NCBI GenBank assembly: GCA_028874905.1 | Contig: JAPPGZ010000073.1 | Span: 62,001-126,000, forward strand | Direction: 5' to 3' | From: Gemmatimonadota bacterium | Lineage (GTDB): Bacteria; Gemmatimonadota; Gemmatimonadetes; Longimicrobiales; Gaopeijiaceae | DNA: 64,000 nt | Part shown: piece by piece, positions 25,319 through 35,120 of the stretch | Numbering within the stretch: position 1 is the stretch's first letter | Layout: each line of letters begins with the position of its first letter | The notes under the pieces: generated by a model | Database searches by the model: none | What the model was told of the DNA's origin: nothing | Seen by the model: the letters and a program-made list of their open reading frames with translations, nothing else | Translations under genes and position numbers: made by a program

Positions 25319-26077
25319 ATGCCTTCCGTTGCGCTGGCGGAGGTCGCCGGGTTTCTCGACGACTACCTTGCGGTCTCACGTTTTCCGGACTATCCGAACG
25401 CTCTCAACGGAGTTCAGGTCGAGAGTTCCGGGCCAATTCGCAGGGTCGCCGCGGCGGTCGATGCCAGCCAGGCGGTGATCGACCAGGCGAAGGATTGGGC
25501 CGACCTCTTCATTGTTCATCACGGCCTGTTCTGGGGTGGTCTGCAACCCCTCACCGGGCGCCACTTCGACCGGGTCAGGGCCCTGGTCGAGACGAACACC
25601 GCCTTGTACAGCGCCCATCTACCGCTGGACGCCCACGCGGAGGTGGGTAACTCGGCGGTATTGGCCCGGAAGCTGGGGTTCGAGAACCTGGAGCCGTTCG
25701 GCCACTTCCAGGGAGCGACCGTGGGCTGGCAGGGGGTCGTCGATGCGCCGCTGGAGGCGTTGGCACACAGTCTCGAGGAGGCAACGGGCAGCCGGACGCA
25801 GATCCTTCCGGGCGGACCCGAGCATGTGAGGACGGCGGCCGTGGTTACCGGTTCGGGCGCGTCGGCGTTGGCGGAGGCGGCTGCCGCGGGGCTGGATCTG
25901 CTGGTCACCGGGGAGGCTCAACACCATCATGCCATCGACGCCGCCGAACTCGGAGTGTCGGTTGTCCTCGGTGGGCACTACGCAACCGAAACCTGGGGCG
26001 TGAAGGCCCTCGCGCGCCTGTTGGAGCAACGTTTCGGAATCGAGGCCCGTTTCGTAGACTCGCCTACTGGACTGTAA
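25319..26077 (+). CDS. Nif3-like dinuclear metal-centre protein (GTP cyclohydrolase I type 2-like)
   Basis: A 252-residue protein of the NIF3/YbgI family, which forms a hexameric toroid with a two-metal centre. Conserved blocks are DDYLAVSRFPDYPNALNG, the metal ligands HHGLFW, YSAHLPLDAH, TGEAQHH and GGHYATE. The length matches single-domain bacterial members. Function is not established in the family; some are linked to folate or NAD-related chemistry. It starts 34 bp after repeat copy 3. Confidence 0.9.
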   Translation: MPSVALAEVAGFLDDYLAVSRFPDYPNALNGVQVESSGPIRRVAAAVDASQAVIDQAKDWADLFIVHHGLFWGGLQPLTGRHFDRVRALVETNTALYSAHLPLDAHAEVGNSAVLARKLGFENLEPFGHFQGATVGWQGVVDAPLEALAHSLEEATGSRTQILPGGPEHVRTAAVVTGSGASALAEAAAAGLDLLVTGEAQHHHAIDAAELGVSVVLGGHYATETWGVKALARLLEQRFGIEARFVDSPTGL

Positions 26078-26104
26078 AGCAGGCACCCGATACCAGGAGT
26101 TGGC

Positions 26105-28414
26105 ATGCGCCCCTCACCGACGATCCTCGCCGCCATCGCCCTCGCCACGGCCGTGCCGGCCGCGCTGGCTGCCCAGGTTCCGACCCCCGCCGACCATTTC
26201 GGCTTCGACATGGGTGCCGAGGGCAGACTCGCCAACTGGGATGACCTGACGTCGTACTACGAGGCCCTCGCGCATGCGAGCGACCGTGTCGTCGTCGACA
26301 CGCTGGGCCCTACCACGCGAGGACGGCCGTTCGTCATGCTGACGATCACGAGTCCTTCGAACCACGCTCGTCTGGCGGAGCTGCACCGTGTCCAGCGCAG
26401 TCTTGCCGACCCCCGCACCGTCGGGAGCGACGACGAACTCGAGCGCCTGCTGGGCGAAGGCCGCACAGTCGTCATGATCACCCATGCAATCCACTCCACC
26501 GAGGTCGGAAGCGCCCAATCGGCCGCCAAGCTGGCCCATCACCTGGCCTCTTCGGCCGACGAGCGCGTCAGCGAGATCCTCGACAACGTGATCCTCCTGC
26601 AGATCCCGTCGCTCAATCCCGACGGCACACAGTGGGTGAACGACTTCTACAACGAGCACGCCGGCACGGAGTTCGAAGGGCAGGCGCCCCCCTGGCTCTA
26701 CCACTTCTACACCGGCCACGACAACAACCGCGACTGGTACACCTTCTATCAGAACGAAACGCAGCACACCGTCCGGGCCCAGAACGACTGGCACCCGCAG
26801 ATCGTGCACGACATCCACCAGATGGGCGGGAGCGGCGCGCGCATCTTCTTCCCGCCCTACATCGACCCGATGGAACCCAACGTCGATCCCGGCCTGATCT
26901 CGGCCGTGAACCAGTTGGGAGCGTACATGGCTGCGGAACTGACTTCTCAGGGAAAGCAGGGTGTCGTCATCAACGCGATCTACGACGGCTTTCACCCCGG
27001 TCGCGCATACATGCACTACCACGGAGGGGCTCGAATCCTGAGCGAGACCGCGTCCGCACAACTGGCCACGACGGTGAACGTGCCGCGCGAGGTGGTGCAG
27101 GGTGGCCGCGAATACGATGCGGGCCGGGCGAACTGGAAGTTCCCCTGGCCCTGGGAGGGCGGGGAGTGGGGGCTTCCCGACATCGTCGAGTACCAGTTCT
27201 CGGGAGCGATGGCACTGCTGGTCAACGCCGCAAAGAACCGGCGCTACTGGCTGGAGAACTTCTACCGCGTGGGCGAACGGGCCGTGGCCGGGTGGGACGA
27301 GTGGCCCGCGGCCTGGGTGATCCCGGCCGGGCAGGAGAACCGGGTCGGGGTCGAAAGCGTGCTCCGCATCCTGACGATGGGCGACGTCGAGGTGCGGCGC
27401 GCCGAGTCGGACTTCATGGCCGGAGGCGCACCCTATCCCGCCGGGTCGCACGTGGTGGTGATGCGCCAGCCGTACGCGGCCTTTGCGCAGACGCTCCTGA
27501 CGGAACAGGAATACCCCGACATGCGCGAGTACCCCGGTGGCCCGCCGAAGCGCCCCTATGACGTGACCGCGCACACGCTGCCGCTGCTGATGGGGATCGA
27601 GGCGGTGGCGCTGGACACGGAGCCCGACGTGCCGCTAAGCGAGCCGACCGGCCCGTTGGGCGTCGCCTACGAGTTGCCCGCATCGCTGACCGGCGCGGAT
27701 GCCCCGCGGATCGCGCTTTACAAGGGGCATCAGGAACCCATGATCGCCGGGTGGACGCGGTGGATGTTCGACAGGCACCAAATGGTCTACGATTCCCTGC
27801 ACGACGCGCGCGTCCGGGCCGGGTCACTTGGCGACGACTACGACGTGCTGATCTTCCAGAGCCAGTCGGACCGGTCGATCAGCCGCGGGCGCCTGCCGGG
27901 ATCGCTTCCGGAGCAGTACACGGGAGGCATCGGGGCGGAAGGCCGCACCGCCGTGCGGGAATTCGTGGAGTCGGGCGGGCGGCTGGTGGTGATGGAGGAG
28001 GCCGCCGAATTCGCGATCGGGCTCTTCGGGCTGGACGTGGCCAATCCCGTGGAGGGGCTGTCCAACACGGAGTTCTACGTGCCCGGATCGATTGTGCGGG
28101 TGGACCTCGAGCCGGACCCGGTGGCGTCCGGATATGACGGTTCGACAGCCGCGTGGTACTGGCGCAGCAGCCGGGCCTTCGTGGTCGACGACGAGCGGGT
28201 GGATGTGCTGGGACGGTATGGTCATGACAATCCCGTGATCGCCGGGTGGATCCTCGGGCCCGAGAGGCTGGGCGGGCAGGCGGCGCTCCTGCGCGCCCGG
28301 GTCGGCCAGGGCGAGGTGATCCTCTTCGGCTTCCAGCCCAACTACCGCGGCCAGAGCATCGTGACCTGGCCGCTGCTGTTCAACGCCATTGCCGGCGGAA
28401 GGCTCGTCGGATGA
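26105..28414 (+). CDS. Secreted M14-family zinc carboxypeptidase
   Basis: A 769-residue protein with a signal peptide (residues 1-23, AALAAQ). An M14 carboxypeptidase domain follows, with zinc ligands in HSTE (H130, E133) and HDIHQMG (H238). The remaining 400 residues include a strand-rich region and a C-terminal DUF-like glutamine-amidotransferase-like part (RLVVMEEAAEFAIGLFGL, GEVILFGFQPNYRGQS), similar to the architecture of long extracellular M14 peptidases of environmental bacteria. It should trim peptides outside the inner membrane. It overlaps the zinc-ribbon gene by four bases. Confidence 0.88.
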   Translation: MRPSPTILAAIALATAVPAALAAQVPTPADHFGFDMGAEGRLANWDDLTSYYEALAHASDRVVVDTLGPTTRGRPFVMLTITSPSNHARLAELHRVQRSLADPRTVGSDDELERLLGEGRTVVMITHAIHSTEVGSAQSAAKLAHHLASSADERVSEILDNVILLQIPSLNPDGTQWVNDFYNEHAGTEFEGQAPPWLYHFYTGHDNNRDWYTFYQNETQHTVRAQNDWHPQIVHDIHQMGGSGARIFFPPYIDPMEPNVDPGLISAVNQLGAYMAAELTSQGKQGVVINAIYDGFHPGRAYMHYHGGARILSETASAQLATTVNVPREVVQGGREYDAGRANWKFPWPWEGGEWGLPDIVEYQFSGAMALLVNAAKNRRYWLENFYRVGERAVAGWDEWPAAWVIPAGQENRVGVESVLRILTMGDVEVRRAESDFMAGGAPYPAGSHVVVMRQPYAAFAQTLLTEQEYPDMREYPGGPPKRPYDVTAHTLPLLMGIEAVALDTEPDVPLSEPTGPLGVAYELPASLTGADAPRIALYKGHQEPMIAGWTRWMFDRHQMVYDSLHDARVRAGSLGDDYDVLIFQSQSDRSISRGRLPGSLPEQYTGGIGAEGRTAVREFVESGGRLVVMEEAAEFAIGLFGLDVANPVEGLSNTEFYVPGSIVRVDLEPDPVASGYDGSTAAWYWRSSRAFVVDDERVDVLGRYGHDNPVIAGWILGPERLGGQAALLRARVGQGEVILFGFQPNYRGQSIVTWPLLFNAIAGGRLVG

Positions 28415-29256
28415 ACGAGTCGGGAAGCGTGGCGTGCCCGAACTGCAACCACCGGGAGAGTTCGGCGGGAGCCAATTTCTGCTCTCAGTGTGGTGGGGCC
28501 CTGCGGGGCCCGCCGTGCCCTGACTGCGGAGCCGCCTCGGAGCCCGGCAACCGCTTTTGCACGCAGTGCGGAGTACCTTTGGGAAGGCGGGGCGCGGGAC
28601 CGCGGGCGGCCAGGACACGTGCCGCGGGGACGGGTGAGGGAACCACCGCCGGGCCACGCCCGGCCTGGATTCCGTGGGCGGCCACGGGAGCCCTTGCGCT
28701 GATCGTTGTGGTCATATTAGTTGTGCGCGATGGCGGGCGCGAAATCACCTTGTCTCCTCCTCCGGCGACCCAGCCCGGGGCGCTCGGACCAACCTCGGCC
28801 GTCGACCTCGACTCCATGACGCCCCGGCAGGCAGCCGACCGCCTCTTCAGGCGGGTCATGGGCGCGGTCGAAGCCGGCGACCTGGCCGAGGCCAACCTCT
28901 TTCTCCCCATGGCCATCGCCTCCTACGACCTCATCGAAGCCCTGAGTCTCGACGACCGCTTCCACCTCTCGCTTCTCCATGCCGTCGCCGAAGACGGCCC
29001 GTCGGCCCTTGCAGTCGCCGAGGCGGGACTCGCGTTTCGGCCCACCCATCTGCTCTGCCTCGCCGCGGCTGCCGAGGCCGCACTCCTGATGGGCGACAAC
29101 GAGAGGGCGACGATCTACTACCAGACCCTCGTGGACGTCTATGACGACGAGATCGGTGCCGGGCTGGAGGAGTACGGCACCGGCCCAACCGGCCACGCCA
29201 GTCTGCTGCCCCAGCTGCGGGCCGACGCGATGGCATACCTCGCGGGTTCGGCGTAG
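28411..29256 (+). CDS. Zinc-ribbon membrane protein with tetratricopeptide-like C-terminus
   Basis: A 281-residue protein. Two tandem zinc ribbons are at the N-terminus (CPNC ... CSQC at about residues 9-29; CPDC ... CTQC at about 35-55), followed by a Pro/Arg-rich linker, one membrane helix (about 89-108, IPWAATGALALIVVVILVV) and a helical periplasmic part with TPR-like character (DSMTPRQAADRLFRR onwards). No named family is recognised. The ATGA overlap with the M14 gene suggests co-translation, but a functional link is only inferred. Confidence 0.72.
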   Translation: MNESGSVACPNCNHRESSAGANFCSQCGGALRGPPCPDCGAASEPGNRFCTQCGVPLGRRGAGPRAARTRAAGTGEGTTAGPRPAWIPWAATGALALIVVVILVVRDGGREITLSPPPATQPGALGPTSAVDLDSMTPRQAADRLFRRVMGAVEAGDLAEANLFLPMAIASYDLIEALSLDDRFHLSLLHAVAEDGPSALAVAEAGLAFRPTHLLCLAAAAEAALLMGDNERATIYYQTLVDVYDDEIGAGLEEYGTGPTGHASLLPQLRADAMAYLAGSA

Positions 29257-29267
29257 GGAGGACCGCG

Positions 29268-30437
29268 ATGATCCAGTCACCCCTGGCGCTCGCCACCGTC
29301 ATCGCCGCAGCGACCGCGCTTGCCTTCTGGCTGGACTACCGCTTTCCCGCAATGGGAAAGGTCGGCGCGTCCATGCTGGCGATCATCTTCGGCGCGATCC
29401 TGTCCAACACCGGCCTCGTGCCTGTCACCTCGGTTGTCTACGACATCGTGCTCGGGCCGGTCACGTCGGTGTCGATCGCGTGGCTGCTCCTGTCAGTTGA
29501 CCTGCGCGACCTGGCGAAGGCCGGTCCTCGCATGATGGGCGCGTTCGCGGTCGCGGTGACCGGGACCGTTCTGGGGGCGCTGGTGGCCGCCTCGATCTAT
29601 GGGTCGCATTTCGGCGACGACACCTGGCGCATTGCGGGGGCGCTGACCGGCACGTATTCGGGTGGTTCGGTCAATTTCGTGTCGGTCGGTCGCGAGGTCG
29701 GGCTGACCGGGACGCTGTTCGCGGGGCTCAATGCCGCCGACGCGGTAATGACGGCGCTGTGGCTGGCGGCCACGCTCATGCTGCCCGTATGGCTTGGCCG
29801 CTTCTACACGCCGGTATCCGACGGGAGCAATGCCCGCACGGCAGCCCATGGTGAGGCCGGCGAGGAAGGAGACACCTCGGATTCGGCCTCGGACCGCCGC
29901 CGACATCATCCCTACTTCGTCCGCGAGGGAATGTCGGCCCTGAGTCTCGCAAACCTGTTCGCTGCGGGGATCATCCTTGTTTTTCTCGCGGAGTGGCTTG
30001 GTCAGGCAGTCCCCGGGATCCCGTCGATTCTGTGGCTGACCACCCTGGCCCTTGTGCTCGGGCATTCGCCGCTCTGCCGGGATGCTCGCGGCGCCATGCA
30101 GCTCGGGTCGGTTGGCCTCCATTTCTTCTTTGTGCTGATCGGCATTTTGTCCCGGGTCTCGGAGATCGTTGCGGTCGGCGCGGAGGTCTTCGTCTTCACC
30201 CTGATCGTCGTTGCCGTCCACGGTGTCGTCGTCTTCGGCGCCGGGAAGCTCCTGCGCCTGGACATCGGGACTATCTCGGTGGCGTCGCAGGCGGCGGTCG
30301 GCGGTCCTTCCAGCGCGCTTGCCGTCGCCATATCCCGGGAGTGGCGGCACCTCGTGCTGCCAGGGGTGGTGATGGGTCTGTTCGGCTATGCCGTTGGCAC
30401 CTATCTGGGGCTGGGCGTGGCATATCTGCTCAGGTAG
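29268..30437 (+). CDS. DUF819-family integral membrane protein
   Basis: A 389-residue protein with about 10 hydrophobic helices and the DUF819 (YjcL-like) features: GASMLAIIFGAILSNTGLVP near the start, the GTYSGGSVNFVSVGREVGLT motif at about residues 126-145, and AADAVMTALW. A cytoplasmic loop rich in charged residues (about 186-215) splits the two halves. The family is distantly related to secondary transporters; the substrate is unknown. It starts 11 bp after the zinc-ribbon gene. Confidence 0.88.
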   Translation: MIQSPLALATVIAAATALAFWLDYRFPAMGKVGASMLAIIFGAILSNTGLVPVTSVVYDIVLGPVTSVSIAWLLLSVDLRDLAKAGPRMMGAFAVAVTGTVLGALVAASIYGSHFGDDTWRIAGALTGTYSGGSVNFVSVGREVGLTGTLFAGLNAADAVMTALWLAATLMLPVWLGRFYTPVSDGSNARTAAHGEAGEEGDTSDSASDRRRHHPYFVREGMSALSLANLFAAGIILVFLAEWLGQAVPGIPSILWLTTLALVLGHSPLCRDARGAMQLGSVGLHFFFVLIGILSRVSEIVAVGAEVFVFTLIVVAVHGVVVFGAGKLLRLDIGTISVASQAAVGGPSSALAVAISREWRHLVLPGVVMGLFGYAVGTYLGLGVAYLLR

Positions 30438-30543
30438 GGGGCGTGCGCGCCGCGCCGCGTGCATCGCCGCTCCCCGTCCATGGTGCGAAAAGTGCGACTT
30501 TCTTATGATTCACGGCCCTTGAGACATCGGAGATCACGGACAG

Positions 30544-31665
30544 GTGACTTTTTCGCAAGCAAGAACTCCGGGCGGGTACGCGCCCGCGGGGAAGGACACC
30601 GGTACGGTCAAGCCGAAGGGAACGTCCCGGATCCGGGCCCATTGCGGGATCGACACCATCCCGATCACGTCGCGCAAGCCGTCGTGGCTGAAGGTGAGGT
30701 CCCCCGGCGGGCCGAACTACCTGCGGCTCAAGCAGCTCATGCGCAGCCAGTCGCTGCACACCGTCTGCGAAGAGGCGGGCTGCCCGAACATCGGGGAGTG
30801 CTGGGAGGCGGGCACGGCGACGTTCATGATCCTCGGGGACGTCTGCACCCGGGCCTGCAAGTACTGCGCGGTCGCGCACGGGATGCCCACCGAACTGGAC
30901 CTGGACGAACCCCGCCGAGTCGCCGACACGATCGCCGCGATGGACCTCGACCACGTCGTCGTCACGTCGGTCAACCGTGATGAACTCGCGGACGGCGGCG
31001 CGAGCATCTACGCGGCGACGATCCGCGAGGTGCGTGCCCGGCTGCCGGCCTGCTCGGTCGAGGTGCTGATCCCCGACTTCAAGGGCGACGAGGACGCGTT
31101 GCGGGTCGTGATGGATGCACGGCCCGCCATCCTGGGCCACAACCTGGAGACGGTCGAGCGCCTGCATCCGGAGGTGCGCCCCGGGGGCCGCTACTGGCGC
31201 TCGATCTCCTACCTCGGGCTGGCCAAGCGGATCGACGCCTCTATGCTGACCAAGACGGGGATCATCCTGGGCATGGGCGAGGAGGAGGCCGAAATCCGGC
31301 AGGCCATGGCGGACCTGCGCGAGGCGGCAGTCGACATCCTCACGCTCGGACAGTACCTGAGACCGTCCCGGCAGCACATCCCGGTGGCCCGCTGGGTCAC
31401 GCCGGATGAATTCCGCGACTGGAAGCGGATCGGCGAGGGCGAGTACGGCTTCCGCCATGTCGAGTCGGGGCCGCTGGTGCGCTCCAGCTATCACGCGAAG
31501 GAACAGGCGCGCGAGGTCGAGGCGGGGGGACCGGGCAGCATCCGCGACGTGATGGAGGCGGATGTTCCGGCGCCGGCGGAAGTGGTTGCGATGCCCGCGA
31601 ACAGCCAGCCACGACGCCCCCTGATCCAGCTCCGCACGAATCGGGCCTTGGGCACGGGGGGCTGA
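30544..31665 (+). CDS. lipA: Lipoyl synthase
   Basis: A radical-SAM enzyme that inserts two sulfurs into octanoyl groups on lipoyl domains. Both [4Fe-4S] clusters are marked: the auxiliary cluster CEEAGCPNIGEC and the radical-SAM CTRACKYC. The C-terminal RSSYHA that ligates the auxiliary cluster is also present. It has 373 residues with a GTG start and a longer tail than usual. It is the first gene of a pyruvate dehydrogenase operon whose E2 subunit is its substrate; the gap to pdhA is 5 bp. lipB is not in the window. Confidence 0.96.
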   Translation: MTFSQARTPGGYAPAGKDTGTVKPKGTSRIRAHCGIDTIPITSRKPSWLKVRSPGGPNYLRLKQLMRSQSLHTVCEEAGCPNIGECWEAGTATFMILGDVCTRACKYCAVAHGMPTELDLDEPRRVADTIAAMDLDHVVVTSVNRDELADGGASIYAATIREVRARLPACSVEVLIPDFKGDEDALRVVMDARPAILGHNLETVERLHPEVRPGGRYWRSISYLGLAKRIDASMLTKTGIILGMGEEEAEIRQAMADLREAAVDILTLGQYLRPSRQHIPVARWVTPDEFRDWKRIGEGEYGFRHVESGPLVRSSYHAKEQAREVEAGGPGSIRDVMEADVPAPAEVVAMPANSQPRRPLIQLRTNRALGTGG

Positions 31666-31670
31666 GGCGG

Positions 31671-32816
31671 ATGGCGCAAGGGATGCGGACGGCTGCCGGG
31701 CGGACGGCCGACGGTACCGTGCCAGGCGCGAACGGATCCGAGACCGTGGACGGGAGCGAGCCTGCCGCGTCCAAGGGACTTGACGGCTTCACGCGAGAGG
31801 AACTTCACGCCCTCCTCGCCGACATGCTCCTCTACCGCCGCTTCGAGGAGAAGGCGGAAGAGGCGTATGCGATCGGCAAGATCGGCGGCTTCTGTCACCT
31901 GCACATCGGCCAGGAGGGGCTGGCGGCGGGGTCGATCAAGCCGCTCCGCGACGACGACCTGGTGATCACCGCGTACCGCGAACACACGCAGGCCATCGCC
32001 AAGGGCATCAGCCCCGGCGCCGCAATGGCCGAGCTGTATGGGCGGGTGGATGGGTGTTCGGGTGGCCGGGGCGGCTCGATGCACCTCTTCGACACCACGG
32101 TCGGGTTCTGGGGCGGCCACGGGATCGTCGGCGGGCAGATTCCGCTGGGCGCGGGGCTGGCGTGGGCAATCAAGTACCGCGGCGGCGACCAGATCTGCCT
32201 GTGCTTCATGGGTGACGCCGCAGTCAACCAGGGCGCGTTTCTCGAAGCCCTGAACATGTCCGCAATCTGGCATCTGCCGGTCATATATGTGGTCGAGAAC
32301 AACGGTTACGGGATGGGAACCGCGTTTTCACGCGTCTCGGCCACCGAGATGGAAGCGCGCTCGGGTGCCTACGGGATTCCGGCGCATACCGTCAATGGGC
32401 AGGACGTCGTGGCAACCTACCGGTTCTTCGAGGAGCTGGCGGAGCGGGTGCGCTCAGGGGCCGGTCCGCAGTTCGTGAACGCCGTGACCTACCGCTTCCG
32501 GGGCCACTCCATGTCCGACCCGGTTTCCGGAACGTATCGCTCGAAGGAAGAGGTGGACTCCCACGTCGAAGCGCAGGATCCGATCAAGATTCTGCGCGAC
32601 CGGTTGATGGACTCGGGGCTCCTGACGCAGGAGGAACTGGAGGCGCTGGACGCGGAGGCACGGGCTCTAACCGACGAGGCCGCCGACTTCGCGGACGCTT
32701 CGCCGTTGCCCGACCCTTCGACGCTCTACGATCACGTGTACGCCGAGATCAACCGGCACGGCCGCCTCTTCCTTGACGGCCGGGAACGCGGCCCCGCCGG
32801 GGGCACCCATGGCTGA
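31671..32816 (+). CDS. pdhA: Pyruvate dehydrogenase E1 component, alpha subunit
   Basis: A 381-residue subunit with the ThDP motif GDAAVNQGAFLEALNMSAIW...ENN and the preceding GGRGGSMHLFD. With the beta subunit it decarboxylates pyruvate and acetylates the E2 lipoyl groups. It has a low-complexity N-terminal extension of about 40 residues before GLDGFTREELHALLADMLLYRRFEEKAEE, so a later start is possible. It overlaps pdhB by 8 bases. Confidence 0.95.
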   Translation: MAQGMRTAAGRTADGTVPGANGSETVDGSEPAASKGLDGFTREELHALLADMLLYRRFEEKAEEAYAIGKIGGFCHLHIGQEGLAAGSIKPLRDDDLVITAYREHTQAIAKGISPGAAMAELYGRVDGCSGGRGGSMHLFDTTVGFWGGHGIVGGQIPLGAGLAWAIKYRGGDQICLCFMGDAAVNQGAFLEALNMSAIWHLPVIYVVENNGYGMGTAFSRVSATEMEARSGAYGIPAHTVNGQDVVATYRFFEELAERVRSGAGPQFVNAVTYRFRGHSMSDPVSGTYRSKEEVDSHVEAQDPIKILRDRLMDSGLLTQEELEALDAEARALTDEAADFADASPLPDPSTLYDHVYAEINRHGRLFLDGRERGPAGGTHG

Positions 32817-33786
32817 ACTCACCTACCGCGAGGCCCTGAACGCGGCCATGTGCCAGGAAATGGACCGGGACGACTCGGTCTTCCTGATGGGCGAGGAGGT
32901 CGCGGAATACGACGGCGCCTACAAGGTGTCGCGCGGAATGCTGGAGCGGTATGGCGACCGGCGGGTCGTGGATTCCCCGATCAGCGAGCTGGGGTTCACC
33001 GGCCTGTGCGTGGGGGCGGCGATGGCGGGCCTGCGCCCGATCTGCGAATTCATGACCTTCAACTTCTCGATACTGGCGTTGGACCAGGTGATCAACAGCG
33101 CGGCGAAGATGCTGTACATGACGAACGGCCAGGTTCCCGTGCCAATCGTCTTTCGCGGGCCGACCGGAGCAGCCTTGCAGTTGTCGGCGCAGCACTCCCA
33201 GGCGTGTGAGACCTACTATGTCCACGCGCCCGGCGTGAAGCTGGTGACCCCGGCCACACCCGCCGACGCGAAGGGGCTCCTCGCGGCCGCGATACGCGAC
33301 GACGACCCCGTCGCGGTGATGGAAGGCGAACTGCTGTACAACGTGCGTGGCGAGGTTCCCGACGGCGAATACGTGATCCCCCTCGGCGTGGCCGACCGGA
33401 AGCGCCCGGGCGACGACGTGAGCATCGTCACCCACGGCAAGATGGTGCATGTGGCACTCCAGGCCGCCGCCGCTCTGGCGCGGGAAGAGATCGAGGCCGA
33501 TGTCCTGGACCTGCGCTCGATTCGTCCGCTCGACGTGGACGCGATCCTGGAGAGCGTGGCACGCACGAACCGGGTGGTCTACCTGGAGGAAGGGTGGCCC
33601 TTCGCCGGCGTGGGCGCGCAGATCGTGGCGTTGATTCAGGACGAGGCCTTCGACGACCTGGACGCTCCCGTGGTGCGCGTCACCCAGGCGGACGTGCCGA
33701 TGCCGTACGCCAAGAACCTCGAGCAGCTCGCCAAACCGGGCGTCAAGGCGGTCGTGGAGGCCTGCAAGAGAGTGCTCTACCTCTGA
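32809..33786 (+). CDS. pdhB: Pyruvate dehydrogenase E1 component, beta subunit
   Basis: A 325-residue subunit starting at 32809 (MAELTYREALNAAMCQEM); the frame is open 12 codons further upstream inside pdhA. Conserved blocks are GEEVAEYDGAYKVSRG, SELGFTGLCVGAAM and YLEEGWPFAGVGAQI. It pairs with PdhA to form the alpha2-beta2 E1. The 8-base overlap suggests translational coupling. Confidence 0.95.
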   Translation: MAELTYREALNAAMCQEMDRDDSVFLMGEEVAEYDGAYKVSRGMLERYGDRRVVDSPISELGFTGLCVGAAMAGLRPICEFMTFNFSILALDQVINSAAKMLYMTNGQVPVPIVFRGPTGAALQLSAQHSQACETYYVHAPGVKLVTPATPADAKGLLAAAIRDDDPVAVMEGELLYNVRGEVPDGEYVIPLGVADRKRPGDDVSIVTHGKMVHVALQAAAALAREEIEADVLDLRSIRPLDVDAILESVARTNRVVYLEEGWPFAGVGAQIVALIQDEAFDDLDAPVVRVTQADVPMPYAKNLEQLAKPGVKAVVEACKRVLYL

Positions 33787-33799
33787 GAGAAGCGAAGCA

Positions 33800-35104
33800 A
33801 TGGCTACCAAGGTCCACATGGAGGCGCTCTCGCCCACGATGGAAGAAGGTCAGGTCGTCACCTGGCTGAAGGCTGAAGGCGACGCGGTCGCGCAGGGCGA
33901 CATCCTCGCGGAGATCGAGACCGACAAGGCAACGATGGAGCTGGTGGCGCGCGGCGAGGGTGTGCTGCGGAAGATCTTCGTGGACGAAGGCGCGACGGCG
34001 CCGGTGGGCGACGTGATCGCGGTCATCGGGGCAGAGAACGAGGACATCGCCACGCTGGTGGCGTCGGTTGAGCCGGCGGCGACCTCCGCGGCGCCGGCAG
34101 CGGCCGAGCCCGTGGCCCAGGCCGAGCCTGCGGCGCACGCCGAGCCTGCAGCCCAGGTCGCACCCGCAGCCGGCCTGCCAGCAGCCCCGCCGCCCGTCTC
34201 CGCGACGCCTGTGAGTCCGGAACCCGTACCGGCCCCGGTCGCCACCGCAGGGCGGATCAAGGCTTCGCCGGTCGCCCGTCGGCTCGCCGGCGAACTGGGG
34301 GTCGACCTTGCCGCGGTCCACGGGTCCGGGCCCAACGGCCGGGTGATCAAGCGGGACGTGGAAGCGGCGGCAGCGGCGCCTGTGGCGCCCGTGATCACAC
34401 CGGAGCTCCCGGACACGGAGTTCGTGGACGTTCCGCTCTCGCAGATGAGGAAAACGGTCGCCCGCCGCCTTGCCGAGTCGCTTGGACCCGTGCCTCACTT
34501 CTTCCTCACGGTGGACGTGGACATGACGCGGGCGCTGCAGGCGCGTGGCAGAGTGAACGAGCTGCTGGCCGCGCAGGGTGCGAAAGCGTCGCTCAACGAC
34601 ATGATCATCAAGGCGGCCGCCGTCGCGCTGACCCATCATCCGGAGTGCAACGCCTGGTGGCAGGGCGACTCGATCCGCCGGTTCAACCGGGTGCACATGG
34701 GTGTTGCGGTGGCCGTGCCCGACGGACTGATCACTCCGGTCGTGCGGGACGCCCACGCGAAGGGGTTGGGCCGGATCAGCACCGAGATCCGGGAACTCGC
34801 GGGGCGCGCACGTGAGAAGAAGCTCCAGCCCCACGAATACACCGGGTCGACCTTTTCCATCTCGAATCTGGGCATGTTCGGGATCGAGGAATTCACCGCC
34901 GTGATCAATCCGCCCGAAGCCGGGATCATCGCGGTGGGCGCGATCGAGGACCGGCCAGTGGTGGTGGACGGCCAGGTGGTTGTCCAGCCGAGGATGAAGG
35001 TCACCATGAGTTGCGACCACCGGGTGATCGACGGCGCCCAGGGAGCGCGCTTTCTGGCCACGCTGAAGTCATTCCTCGAGGAGCCCGCGGCGATCCTGAT
35101 CTAG
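33800..35104 (+). CDS. pdhC: Pyruvate dehydrogenase E2 component (dihydrolipoamide acetyltransferase)
   Basis: A 434-residue protein with one N-terminal lipoyl domain (ETDKATMEL, the modified Lys), a long Ala/Pro/Glu-rich linker with near-repeats AEPVAQAEPAAHAEPAAQ (about residues 96-155), a peripheral-subunit binding domain (KASPVARRLAGELGVDL, about 152-187) and the acyltransferase domain ending in the catalytic SCDHRVIDGA. This is the complete E2 layout with a single lipoyl domain. It is the substrate of LipA encoded upstream. Confidence 0.95.
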   Translation: MATKVHMEALSPTMEEGQVVTWLKAEGDAVAQGDILAEIETDKATMELVARGEGVLRKIFVDEGATAPVGDVIAVIGAENEDIATLVASVEPAATSAAPAAAEPVAQAEPAAHAEPAAQVAPAAGLPAAPPPVSATPVSPEPVPAPVATAGRIKASPVARRLAGELGVDLAAVHGSGPNGRVIKRDVEAAAAAPVAPVITPELPDTEFVDVPLSQMRKTVARRLAESLGPVPHFFLTVDVDMTRALQARGRVNELLAAQGAKASLNDMIIKAAAVALTHHPECNAWWQGDSIRRFNRVHMGVAVAVPDGLITPVVRDAHAKGLGRISTEIRELAGRAREKKLQPHEYTGSTFSISNLGMFGIEEFTAVINPPEAGIIAVGAIEDRPVVVDGQVVVQPRMKVTMSCDHRVIDGAQGARFLATLKSFLEEPAAILI

Positions 35105-35120
35105 TGCCAGGGAAAGACCC

